Counted from the first letter of the stretch, positions 1-5,411 are shown. The stretch: DNA of 5,482 bases from Dehalococcoidia bacterium (GCA_028278465.1 JANQEF010000277.1:1-5482); one strand, 5' to 3'. Made by a program: numbers and translations. Notes: generated by a model from the sequence alone, not told the origin.

Positions 1-549
1 GACAACATCTACCTGATCGGCTTCTCCGGCACGGGCAAGACGAACAGCGGGCGCCGCGCCGCGGCACGCCTCGGCTGGGAGTTCTTTGAGATGGACGACG
101 AGATCGAGGAGGCAGCTGGAAAGAGCATCCCGGAGATTTTCTCCGACGACGGCGAAGACCGGTTCAGGGAGATCGAGACCGAGGTGCTTCGCCGCGCCGC
201 ATCCCGCGGCCGGCTTGTCGTTTCTACGGGCGGCGGCGTGCCGACGCGGCAGGACAACCGTACCCTGATGTCGGAGTCCGGCTTCGTGATTCGCCTGACA
301 GCGTCGCCGGAGACGATCAGCGCACGGCTTTCCGCTTCGGCGACACGCCGCGGAAGGGCGCTGCGGCCGCTGCTGGGCAGCGAGGCGCCGGTCGAGCGGG
401 TGCGGTCGCTGCTGGCGGAGCGTGAAGAGGCGTACTCGATGGCAGACGGCGAGATCAACACCGAAGGGTTGCGCCATTCCGATGTTGCGCAGCTCATCAT
501 CGACACCTGGAACCACCTCTCCGAACAGGCCGAGCAGGATGACAACTGA
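1..549 (+). CDS. aroK: Shikimate kinase, N-terminus cut by window edge
   Basis: Phosphorylates the 3-hydroxyl of shikimate with ATP (fifth step of the shikimate pathway, cytoplasmic). The frame is open from base 1 to a TGA at 547-549, giving 182 visible residues. Counting from the first visible codon, a Walker A P-loop GFSGTGKT lies at residues 7-14. The shikimate-binding acidic pair is D32-D33 in EMDDEIEE, followed by the substrate arginine in DRFREIE (R56). The STGGGVP glycine loop is at 75-81, the lid arginine is in RPLL (R122), and a C-terminal REEAYSMA helix is present. Family members are about 165-180 residues and begin only a few residues before the P-loop strand, so very little is missing. 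The final codons overlap the start of aroB by 11 bp, which points to one transcript and translational coupling. All key residues are present, so the enzyme should be active. Confidence 0.95.
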   Translation, partial: DNIYLIGFSGTGKTNSGRRAAARLGWEFFEMDDEIEEAAGKSIPEIFSDDGEDRFREIETEVLRRAASRGRLVVSTGGGVPTRQDNRTLMSESGFVIRLTASPETISARLSASATRRGRALRPLLGSEAPVERVRSLLAEREEAYSMADGEINTEGLRHSDVAQLIIDTWNHLSEQAEQDDN

Positions 550-1645
550 CGAAAACCTGGCCGCCGTAGTCAGCACCTCACAGGGCGACTATCGTGTGAT
601 CGTCGGCCGCGGTGTGATCGATGAGATCGGCCCGGAGATGTCTGCCGCCGGTCTCTCGGGCCGCGCCTTCCTGATCGCAGATGTCGCCATGTTCCCGACC
701 GCCGTGCACCGGGCGCACGAGGCGCTGGAGCGAGGAGGCTTCGCAACAAACGTGATGACGCTCGAGATGAACGAGCGCGCCAAGAACATGGACACCGTTC
801 TCCAGGTCTATGAGTGGCTGTCGACCCACCGCGCCGAGCGGGCGGACACGGTAGTCGCCATGGGCGGTGGTGTTGCTGGCGATCTCGTGGGATTCGTGGC
901 TGCGACGTGGCTGCGAGGTGTGCCAGTAGTGCAGGTGCCGACATCGCTGGCGGCGATGGTCGATGCCTCGATCGGCGGCAAGGTGGCGGTCAACCTGCCG
1001 GTCGGCAAGAACCTGGTCGGAGCATTCCACCAGCCGAAGCTCGTGCTGCAGGACGTCGCGCATCTCGACACGCTGCCGCAGCGCGAGATGGCCGGCGGGT
1101 TTGCGGAGGCGATCAAGCACGGACTGATCCTCGACCCGGACCTGCTCGACACCTTTGAGAAGAACGCCGACGAGATGCAGAGCCTTGAGAGCGATCTCGC
1201 CGTGCGGACCATCCGTCGCAGCGTGCAGATCAAGGCGGAGGTGGTCTCGGCAGACGAGTTCGAGCGCGGCGACACACGTGTACTGCTCAACTACGGGCAC
1301 ACCATCGGCCACGCCATCGAGGCCGTCAGCGGCTACGGCGAGTACCTGCACGGCGAGGCGGTGGCTATCGGCATGATGGCCGCGGCCGGCATCGCCCGCA
1401 GGCTCGGCATGATCGACCAGGAGCTCGTCGACCGCCAGCGCAGCGTGTTGCTGCGCTACAGCCTGCCGGTCACTGTGAACGGCGTGACGGCAGACGCGCT
1501 GATCGAGGCCACGAAGTCAGACAAGAAGTCGCGTGGCGGCGCCATCAGGTGGGTGCTGCTGGAAGGGCCGGGCAGAGCGGCGACGCGCCGCGACGTGCCG
1601 GAAGAACTCGTCAGGGATGCGGTCGAAGAGGTGATCGAAGAGTAG
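539..1645 (+). CDS. aroB: 3-dehydroquinate synthase
   Basis: Converts DAHP to 3-dehydroquinate using NAD+ and a divalent metal (second step of the shikimate pathway, cytoplasmic). It has 368 residues, the usual family length. The NAD+-binding segment VVAMGGGVAGDLVGF spans 105-119 and is followed by VPTSLAAMVDASIGGK (133-148). The catalytic/metal region follows: E190 in AGGFAEAIKHG, H254 and H258 in NYGHTIGHA, and H271 in YLHGEA. By alignment to known AroB structures, E190, H254 and H271 are the expected Zn ligands. The ATG at 539 is chosen because homology begins just after it. The open frame extends upstream to a GTG at 422, but that stretch lies inside aroK and reads as unrelated arginine/serine-rich sequence. 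No well-spaced Shine-Dalgarno precedes the ATG, so coupling to aroK termination is likely. The GGKVAVN form, instead of the commoner GGKTGVN, is a lineage variant I associate with Chloroflexota and some Firmicutes. Confidence 0.97.
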   Translation: MTTDENLAAVVSTSQGDYRVIVGRGVIDEIGPEMSAAGLSGRAFLIADVAMFPTAVHRAHEALERGGFATNVMTLEMNERAKNMDTVLQVYEWLSTHRAERADTVVAMGGGVAGDLVGFVAATWLRGVPVVQVPTSLAAMVDASIGGKVAVNLPVGKNLVGAFHQPKLVLQDVAHLDTLPQREMAGGFAEAIKHGLILDPDLLDTFEKNADEMQSLESDLAVRTIRRSVQIKAEVVSADEFERGDTRVLLNYGHTIGHAIEAVSGYGEYLHGEAVAIGMMAAAGIARRLGMIDQELVDRQRSVLLRYSLPVTVNGVTADALIEATKSDKKSRGGAIRWVLLEGPGRAATRRDVPEELVRDAVEEVIEE

Positions 1646-1651
1646 GTTCGC

Positions 1652-1930
1652 CTACGCGCCGCCCGCGACCGCAGGCACGATCGACAGCTCATCGCCGTCA
1701 GTCACCGCAGTGTCGATGCCGGACATGTAGCGCACGTCCTCGCCGTTCACGTAGATATTCACGAAGTGACGTAGCGCGCCGTCCTCGTCGCACAGGCGGT
1801 CCTTCATGCCGGGATGCAGCGCGTCCAGCGCATCGATGACGCCGGCGATGTTGTCGCCATCCGCCGCAACCTTGTCCTGCTGCCCTGTCAGTCCCCGCAG
1901 AGGGGTCGGAATCTTCACCGTGACTGTCAT
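1652..1930 (-). CDS. MoaD/ThiS/CysO-type ubiquitin-like sulfur carrier protein
   Basis: A 92-residue beta-grasp sulfur carrier. Members are adenylated at a C-terminal glycine by an E1-like MoeB/ThiF enzyme, converted to a thiocarboxylate, and donate sulfur for cysteine, molybdopterin, thiamine or tRNA thiolation. The start MTVTVKIPTPLR, the central FVNIYVNGEDVR (56-67) and the end IVPAVAGG closely resemble mycobacterial CysO, which partners with CysM and the JAMM protease Mec+ in cysteine synthesis. That makes CysO-like more likely than true MoaD. The odd point is the C-terminus: after G90-G91 comes one more residue, A92, then TAG, so the di-glycine is not terminal. The gene converges on aroB with a 6-bp gap and no visible terminator between them. 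The start is supported by a good ribosome site (AGGGAGC). No cysM, moeB or protease partner is present in the window, so the pathway remains an inference. Confidence 0.88.
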   Translation of the reverse strand: MTVTVKIPTPLRGLTGQQDKVAADGDNIAGVIDALDALHPGMKDRLCDEDGALRHFVNIYVNGEDVRYMSGIDTAVTDGDELSIVPAVAGGA

Positions 1931-1933
1931 CGT

Positions 1934-1940
1934 GCTCCCT
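1934..1940 (-). promoter_or_regulatory. Ribosome binding site of the sulfur carrier gene
   Basis: On the minus strand AGGGAGC lies 3 nt before the ATG at 1930-1928. Its GGGAG core is 4 nt away, slightly close but purine-rich in an otherwise mixed sequence. It fixes this ATG as the start. Confidence 0.6.
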
Positions 1941-2012
1941 GCATCCTGTCTCGTATCGTCGCCAGCCTCGAGTTCGCATCAGCGAGGCGGAAAGTTAGAT
2001 CGCTGACAACCA

Positions 2013-2042
2013 ATATTAGACGCGAACGGCCATATTTGCGAA
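2013..2042 (-). promoter_or_regulatory. Candidate promoter for the sulfur carrier gene
   Basis: On the minus strand TTCGCA (2042-2037) is followed after 18 bp by TAATAT (2018-2013), each matching 4 of 6 consensus bases of a housekeeping sigma factor. The segment is an AT-rich patch in a GC-rich window and sits about 80 bp before the start codon. Inferred from base pattern only. Confidence 0.3.
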
Positions 2043-2085
2043 GCAGCGCGGCCTGTCGGCGCCGTCCATCAGAAAAACCGACGCC

Positions 2086-2113
2086 TTGCATACGCCCGAT
2101 CTGGTGATACATT
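2086..2113 (+). promoter_or_regulatory. Candidate extended -10 promoter for the ThuA/SMP-30 pair
   Basis: TTGCAT (2086-2091) and TACATT (2108-2113) are spaced by 16 bp, and TGA immediately precedes the -10 box, as in extended -10 promoters. It would give a leader of about 50 nt before the ATG at 2170. The match is weak (3 of 6 and 4 of 6 bases), so this is a suggestion. Confidence 0.3.
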
Positions 2114-2155
2114 CCCGGTGCGCCAGGAACGGCCGAACACAGACCGAGAGGCAGC

Positions 2156-2160
2156 AAGGA
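2156..2160 (+). promoter_or_regulatory. Ribosome binding site deciding the ThuA start
   Basis: AAGGA ends 9 nt before the ATG at 2170. This favours that ATG over the upstream in-frame TTG at 2086, whose extra 28 codons look non-coding and overlap the promoter candidate. Confidence 0.6.
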
Positions 2161-2169
2161 AACACACCG

Positions 2170-2823
2170 ATGACCGACGCCGTGATGCTGGCCGGAGATC
2201 GCTACCACAAAGCCGAAGAGGCGTTCACCGGCGTCGGGACGGTGCTCGAAGCGGCCGGACTCGAGACCGAGTTCACCGAAGACTTCGCATCGATCGACTC
2301 CGCAAAGCTCGCTGGCAAGAAGTTGCTGGTATTTCACCGCGACGGCATGGAGTGGCCGAACGGACACGACGAGCCGCCAGAGCGCTGGATGCAGCCGCAC
2401 CAGGAAGAGGCGATCGAGGCCTTTGTGCAGGGCGGCGGCGCTTTCCTCGTGCTCCACAACTCGGCCTGGAACTACCCGTGGCAGGGCGGATATCGCCGGA
2501 CCGTCGGCGGCTACTTCCAGTTTCATCCGCCGTTCCAGCTCTTCGATGTGCACGTCGAGGACCCGGACCACCCGATAACACAGGGCGTCTCCGACTACGA
2601 GATCGAGGACGAGCAGCACTTCCTGTGGTTCGACTACGACCGGGCGCATGTCCTGACCCGCAGCCAGGGCAAGGACGGACGGGAGTCGGTGGCCGGCTTC
2701 TGCCACGAGTACGGCGACGGGCGAGTGGTGTATCTCGGCCACGGACACCGGCTCAGCTCGCTGCAACACCCGATGGCGCAGAAGCTGATGACGAACGCGG
2801 TCAACTGGCTGCTGCGAAGATGA
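2170..2823 (+). CDS. ThuA-like domain protein (trehalose utilization family)
   Basis: A 217-residue protein that is one complete ThuA-like domain, a class I glutamine-amidotransferase-like fold named after ThuA of the rhizobial trehalose utilisation locus. Supporting motifs in order are: KKLLVFHRDG (50-59), the family-typical glycine turn and strand VQGGGAFLVLHNSAW (86-100), GGYFQFHP (113-120), DPDHPITQGV (131-140), EDEQHFLW (146-153), and GRVVYLGHGH (184-193), matching the usual GRVFYxxLGH end of the domain. The only cysteine is C178, in GFCHEYGDG, so the amidotransferase nucleophile elbow is not conserved and glutaminase activity is not expected. No signal peptide or membrane segment is seen, so it is probably cytoplasmic. 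The exact reaction of such single-domain proteins is not settled. They are commonly found beside sugar oxidoreductases and sugar isomerases. The downstream lactonase-family gene, 58 bp away on the same strand, supports a role in carbohydrate turnover. Confidence 0.88.
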   Translation: MTDAVMLAGDRYHKAEEAFTGVGTVLEAAGLETEFTEDFASIDSAKLAGKKLLVFHRDGMEWPNGHDEPPERWMQPHQEEAIEAFVQGGGAFLVLHNSAWNYPWQGGYRRTVGGYFQFHPPFQLFDVHVEDPDHPITQGVSDYEIEDEQHFLWFDYDRAHVLTRSQGKDGRESVAGFCHEYGDGRVVYLGHGHRLSSLQHPMAQKLMTNAVNWLLRR

Positions 2824-2872
2824 ATTTCTCTCCCGGGACTGCATTGGAGCTGCCCGGACCAGCGACGAAAGC

Positions 2873-2876
2873 GAGG
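2873..2876 (+). promoter_or_regulatory. Ribosome binding site deciding the SMP-30 start
   Basis: GAGG ends 5 nt before the ATG at 2882. The alternative in-frame GTG at 2876 would overlap this site and has no purine-rich motif at a suitable distance, so the ATG is preferred; the difference is two residues. Confidence 0.5.
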
Positions 2877-2881
2877 TGGAT

Positions 2882-3763
2882 ATGACGCTGAAGATCCTGG
2901 ACGACCGAATTCGGAGCGTGGTCGGCGACAGCGTGGAAGTCGAGCAGGTTGCGACCGGGTTCATCTTTACCGAAGGGCCAGTCTGGGACCCGCGCACACG
3001 CTCGCTCATCTTCAGCGACATGCCGGGCGACATCATGCGCCGCTGGTCGGAGACCCACGGGGTGACGACGTTCCGCCAGCCGTGCAACAAGGCGAACGGC
3101 AACACCTGGGACCTGCAGGGCAGGCTGCTTACCTGCGAGCACGGCAGCCGGCTGACCCGGACCGAGGACGACGGCTCGATCACCGTGCTCGCCAGCCACT
3201 ACGACGGCAAGGAGCTCAACAGTCCGAACGACCTGACCGTGCGCAGCGACGGCTCGATCTACTTTTCGGACCCGACGTACGGCCGCATGGACGGTTTCGG
3301 GTTCCCGCGTGAGCAAGACATGGATGTGCAGGGCGTCTACAGGATCTCGCCAGACGGCGAGGTGTCACAGATAGCGGACGACTTCGCGCAACCGAACGGG
3401 ATAGCGCTGTCGCTGGACGAATCGAAGCTGTTCGTGAACGACACCGACCGCGGCCATGTCCGGGTGTTCGATTTGAATGCTGACGGCTCGGCATCGTGCG
3501 GCGATGTTTGGGTCGATGTGACCGGAGTGGGCGATGGTGGTCCGGACGGACTGAAGATCGATAGCCAGGACAATCTGTACACAACGGGCCCGGGCGGCAT
3601 TCACGTCTTTGCGCCGGATGCGACGGACCTGGGCGTGATCGGGATCCCGGAGGGGATTGCCAACTTCACGTGGGGCGATGACGACCTGCGAACGCTATAC
3701 GTCACCGCCAGCACATCGCTCTACCGTCTGCGAGTCAAAGTGCCGGGCAGAAAGCTGGTTTAG
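2882..3763 (+). CDS. SMP-30/gluconolactonase family sugar lactonase
   Basis: A 293-residue six-bladed beta-propeller of the SMP-30/gluconolactonase/LRE family, metal-dependent enzymes that hydrolyse sugar lactones such as gluconolactone. The conserved metal and substrate residues are all visible: E31 in FTEGPVWD, N116 in NSPNDLTV, N172 in QPNGIALS, and D222 in GPDGLKID. The pattern DGSIYFSDPTYG (123-134) is strongly typical of the gluconolactonase branch. No signal peptide is seen, so a cytoplasmic enzyme is likely. Length and all blades look intact, ending VKVPGRKLV. It lies 58 bp behind the ThuA-like gene with no clear terminator between them, so the two are probably co-transcribed and act on the same sugar or oxidised sugar. 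The substrate cannot be told from sequence. Members of this family also include arabinolactonases and some esterases. Confidence 0.93.
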   Translation: MTLKILDDRIRSVVGDSVEVEQVATGFIFTEGPVWDPRTRSLIFSDMPGDIMRRWSETHGVTTFRQPCNKANGNTWDLQGRLLTCEHGSRLTRTEDDGSITVLASHYDGKELNSPNDLTVRSDGSIYFSDPTYGRMDGFGFPREQDMDVQGVYRISPDGEVSQIADDFAQPNGIALSLDESKLFVNDTDRGHVRVFDLNADGSASCGDVWVDVTGVGDGGPDGLKIDSQDNLYTTGPGGIHVFAPDATDLGVIGIPEGIANFTWGDDDLRTLYVTASTSLYRLRVKVPGRKLV

Positions 3764-3768
3764 TCGTC

Positions 3769-3791
3769 CTCCCTCCCGGCTCGGGAGGGAG
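3769..3791 (+). terminator. Perfect GC-rich hairpin after the SMP-30 gene
   Basis: CTCCCTCCCG (3769-3778) and CGGGAGGGAG (3782-3791) pair perfectly over 10 bp around a 3-nt GCT loop, starting 6 bp after the stop codon. It is placed like an intrinsic terminator but is not followed by a T-tract. It may be a U-less terminator, an mRNA 3'-end stabiliser, or the first unit of the repeat island that follows. Confidence 0.55.
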
Positions 3792-3803
3792 CTAGAGGGA
3801 GGG
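3783..3803 (+). other. G-quadruplex motif overlapping the hairpin
   Basis: Four GGG runs at 3783-3785, 3787-3789, 3797-3799 and 3801-3803 have loops of 1, 7 and 1 nt, a textbook intramolecular G-quadruplex pattern on the plus (transcript) strand. The first two runs are also the 3' arm of the hairpin at 3769-3791, so the two structures exclude each other. Formation is inferred from sequence only. Confidence 0.55.
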
Positions 3804-3813
3804 TCGTTAGTGA

Positions 3814-3837
3814 CGCCATCCTGAGCTTGTCGAAGGG
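3814..3837 (+). repeat. 24-bp direct repeat, copy 1
   Basis: This 24-bp sequence, with core CCTGAGCTTGTCGAAGG, is identical to 3937-3960. The copies are in the same orientation, with starts 123 bp apart. I recall this core as a frequently dispersed intergenic element in many environmental bacterial genomes, which would make it a member of a genome-wide family; this is not checked here. Confidence 0.85.
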
Positions 3838-3846
3838 TGGGACATT

Positions 3847-3872
3847 GTCATCTCGACCGAAGGGAGAGATCT
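3847..3872 (+). repeat. Dispersed-type short inverted element
   Basis: The segment carries ATCTC (3850-3854) and GAGAT (3866-3870) flanking CCGAAGGG. It resembles the short intergenic repeat of the form TCATTTCGACCGAAGGGAGA that I associate with the same genomes that carry the neighbouring 24-bp repeat. Only one copy is in this window, so repeat status is inferred. Confidence 0.4.
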
Positions 3873-3910
3873 GACTGGTCAATGCGAGACCACTTCTCCC
3901 TCATCCTGCA

Positions 3911-3931
3911 CCTTCTCCCCCTGGGAGAAGG
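3911..3931. repeat. Perfect 9-bp inverted repeat
   Basis: CCTTCTCCC (3911-3919) and GGGAGAAGG (3923-3931) pair perfectly around a CCT loop. A partial copy of the left arm (CTTCTCCCTC) stands just upstream at about 3894-3903. It belongs to the repeat island between the lactonase and ABM genes and is probably a REP-like palindromic unit rather than a terminator, since no T-tract follows on either strand. Confidence 0.6.
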
Positions 3932-3936
3932 AAGAC

Positions 3937-3960
3937 CGCCATCCTGAGCTTGTCGAAGGG
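3937..3960 (+). repeat. 24-bp direct repeat, copy 2
   Basis: Exact second copy of 3814-3837, same orientation. Identity stops sharply at both ends (the next bases differ), so the unit boundary is probably close to these 24 bp. Confidence 0.85.
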
Positions 3961-3972
3961 CCGCGAGTCTTC

Positions 3973-3991
3973 ATCGGCCGGGGCGGCCGAT
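3973..3991. repeat. GC-rich 8-bp palindrome upstream of the ABM gene
   Basis: ATCGGCCG (3973-3980) and CGGCCGAT (3984-3991) are perfect inverted repeats around GGG, ending 56 bp before the ATG at 4048. It could be an operator, a leader hairpin of the ABM gene, or another repeat unit; sequence alone does not decide. Confidence 0.5.
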
Positions 3992-4033
3992 CGGGCGCAG
4001 CAAGCGGCACCCCTACCAGAATGGACCGTTGCT

Positions 4034-4040
4034 AAAAGGA
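4034..4040 (+). promoter_or_regulatory. Ribosome binding site of the ABM gene
   Basis: AAAAGGA is followed by a 7-nt A-rich spacer to the ATG at 4048, a strong and well-spaced site that fixes the start. I found no convincing promoter boxes between the repeat island and this site. Confidence 0.7.
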
Positions 4041-4047
4041 AAAAGCC

Positions 4048-4380
4048 ATGATCTCACTGCACGTATACATGACCGCCAAACCCGGCAAGGAATCGGAGTT
4101 GGAAGCCGGCATCCGGGACAGCTGGATCGCCGCTATGTCTGAGCAGCCCGGCTTCCTGCACGCCGCGCTGCTCAAGCCGTTCGCAGACGACGCGCTCGAC
4201 GCCCTCGCCGCTCTCAAGCCGTCGCACACCTTCGAAGTCGTTTCGTTCTGGGAGTCAGAGGAAAAACGCCTCGAGTGGGTCGCCCGGCCCATCCATGACC
4301 AGGTATTCGAGCCGCTGTTCGAACTCGTCGACGACGTGAAACACACGCTGGCGACTGTCGAGCACGGCTGGAAGCTCTAG
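4048..4380 (+). CDS. Small ABM-domain protein (antibiotic biosynthesis monooxygenase family)
   Basis: A 110-residue single-domain protein of the dimeric alpha/beta-barrel (ferredoxin-like) superfamily. Visible family features are the first strand ISLHVYMTAKPGKE with a following helix, the turn SEQPGFLHAALLKP (31-44), the third strand TFEVVSFWES (61-70), and the helix EKRLEWVARPIHDQVF with H83 where ABM proteins usually have a histidine. Members include cofactor-free quinone-forming monooxygenases, haem-degrading enzymes and many proteins of unknown substrate. The sequence does not tell which, and no haem ligand is obvious. It is longer than the commonest ABM proteins (about 95-100 residues) through an acidic insertion around 46-56. 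It stands alone after the repeat island, and its stop codon overlaps that of the opposing methyltransferase gene. Confidence 0.75.
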   Translation: MISLHVYMTAKPGKESELEAGIRDSWIAAMSEQPGFLHAALLKPFADDALDALAALKPSHTFEVVSFWESEEKRLEWVARPIHDQVFEPLFELVDDVKHTLATVEHGWKL

Positions 4381-5216
4381 GCCCCGAGCTTCTCCGCCGC
4401 CACGATCACCCACTCACCGCTGTCCGCAAGCTCCGGCCGCTCACTCAGCGACACCTCGAGGTCGATCAGCGTCGCCTCGGCTTCAGGGTCGGCTGAGATC
4501 CGCTCCAGCTTCTGCCCGTCGGTAGTGAGAGGATTGGCAGCCGCGGACCCGACCACCCTGAACCCCAGGCTCTCGACGAAATCGCGCAGGTAGCGGTTCG
4601 TGCACAGGAACAGCGGCATGTAGATCACCGGAGAATCCGGCTCGGTGATCAAGTATCCGGGGTTGTCGAGCAGTTTTCGCCGATCGATGTGCTGGTCAAA
4701 CGTCCGAAGCTGCCCTGCCTTGTCCCCTGCCGCGAAGACCGGAAGCAATCCGTAGAGGCTCATCGAGGCCACAACCAGCCGCCCGCCCGGCTTCACGACT
4801 CTTGCCATCTCCCGCAGCGCGGTCGCATAGTCCTCGTGAACGTACGAGAGCGCTCCGCCGATACACACGACGAGATCGAACTCGCCTTCGTCGAATCGGC
4901 TGAGGTCGCGGATGTCCAGCTCAAGGGCAGCAGTCGCATCAAGGACGGCTTCGGCGATCTTCTGGCGTGCGATATCGAGCTGCACCGCCGAGACGTCGCC
5001 CAGCGTGACGTTGGCGCCGGCTTGCATCATGTCGATGGCGTACCTGCCGGGCCCGCAGCCGAGGTCGAGCACCGAATCGCCCAGCCGCACGTGCTTCATC
5101 AGGAAGTTGCGGTGAACGGCGTACTCGATGCGGCCGGTGAGCCGGTTCTCGAACCGGTCCCACTCCTGCTCGGCATACTCCTCGAAGTGCTGCCGGACGT
5201 CTGGCGGTCTGTTCAT
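4377..5216 (-). CDS. Class I SAM-dependent methyltransferase
   Basis: A 279-residue Rossmann-fold methyltransferase. Motif I is VLDLGCGPG (49-57). The acidic residue that binds the SAM ribose is D74 in TLGDVS, the adenine-site acid is D101 in LELDIRD, motif IV is FDLVVCIGG (113-121), and the post-motif VVKPGGRLVV is at 140-149. An N-terminal helix EEYAEQEWDRFENRLTGRIEY resembles the substrate cap seen in many small-molecule methyltransferases. The C-terminal part (about 150-279) holds the substrate-determining region and ends in the usual final strand GEWVIVAAEK. The substrate cannot be assigned. No clear Shine-Dalgarno precedes the ATG at 5216-5214, but the N-terminal residues look native and no better start follows. 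The TAG stop (4379-4377) overlaps the stop of the converging ABM gene within one CTAG. Confidence 0.88.
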   Translation of the reverse strand: MNRPPDVRQHFEEYAEQEWDRFENRLTGRIEYAVHRNFLMKHVRLGDSVLDLGCGPGRYAIDMMQAGANVTLGDVSAVQLDIARQKIAEAVLDATAALELDIRDLSRFDEGEFDLVVCIGGALSYVHEDYATALREMARVVKPGGRLVVASMSLYGLLPVFAAGDKAGQLRTFDQHIDRRKLLDNPGYLITEPDSPVIYMPLFLCTNRYLRDFVESLGFRVVGSAAANPLTTDGQKLERISADPEAEATLIDLEVSLSERPELADSGEWVIVAAEKLGA

Positions 5217-5393
5217 GCGAGGGCTCGAAAGGTGGCTGGCGGGATGCGACGGCGTTCGTCCGGCAGCATACGCGTGCTCTCGGCCCGGGACAGCAATGCC
5301 ACTGGCGAAAAGTGACTACGCGCTGAATGGCGCATCGTCCAGCCACGAGGCCACAGCATGTGAACCACCGCAGCATCAGCTGACATCACAACG

Positions 5394-5411
5394 AAAACGC
5401 GGCTCCGCCGC
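5394..5411 (-). terminator. Weak intrinsic terminator candidate for the right-edge gene
   Basis: On the minus strand GCGGC and GCCGC form a 5-bp stem with a GGA loop, then G and TTTT. It begins 11 bp after the stop of the partial gene at 5423-5482. The stem is short, so this is tentative. Confidence 0.35.

Noticed and set aside
578..1351. A 257-codon minus-strand frame inside aroB
   Set aside because: It mirrors the aroB codons, has no family features, and aroB is certain here.
2086..2169. Longer form of the ThuA-like protein starting at the TTG at 2086
   Set aside because: The extra 28 residues resemble no part of the family, and a good ribosome site stands before the ATG at 2170.
1927..3183. 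A 418-codon open frame on the minus strand
   Set aside because: It lies antisense to the well-supported ThuA-like and lactonase genes and covers the divergent control region. Its translation shows no recognisable domain. Long antisense frames are common in GC-rich DNA.
3814..3960. Possible minimal CRISPR array from the two 24-bp repeats
   Set aside because: There are only two copies, 99 bp apart. The intervening DNA itself contains other palindromes and no cas gene is nearby. The pattern fits dispersed intergenic repeats.
3769..4047. Insertion sequence or MITE with terminal inverted repeats
   Set aside because: No pair of matching ends flanking the whole island and no target-site duplication could be found by eye. 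The palindromes are independent short units.
4689..5315. A 208-codon plus-strand frame opposite the methyltransferase
   Set aside because: It is antisense to conserved SAM-binding motifs and has a composition typical of a mirror frame, without a ribosome site or a recognisable domain.
5359..5390. TGTGA and TCACA half-sites suggesting a CRP-type operator
   Set aside because: The half-sites are separated by 22 bp rather than the 6 bp expected for CRP-family sites.
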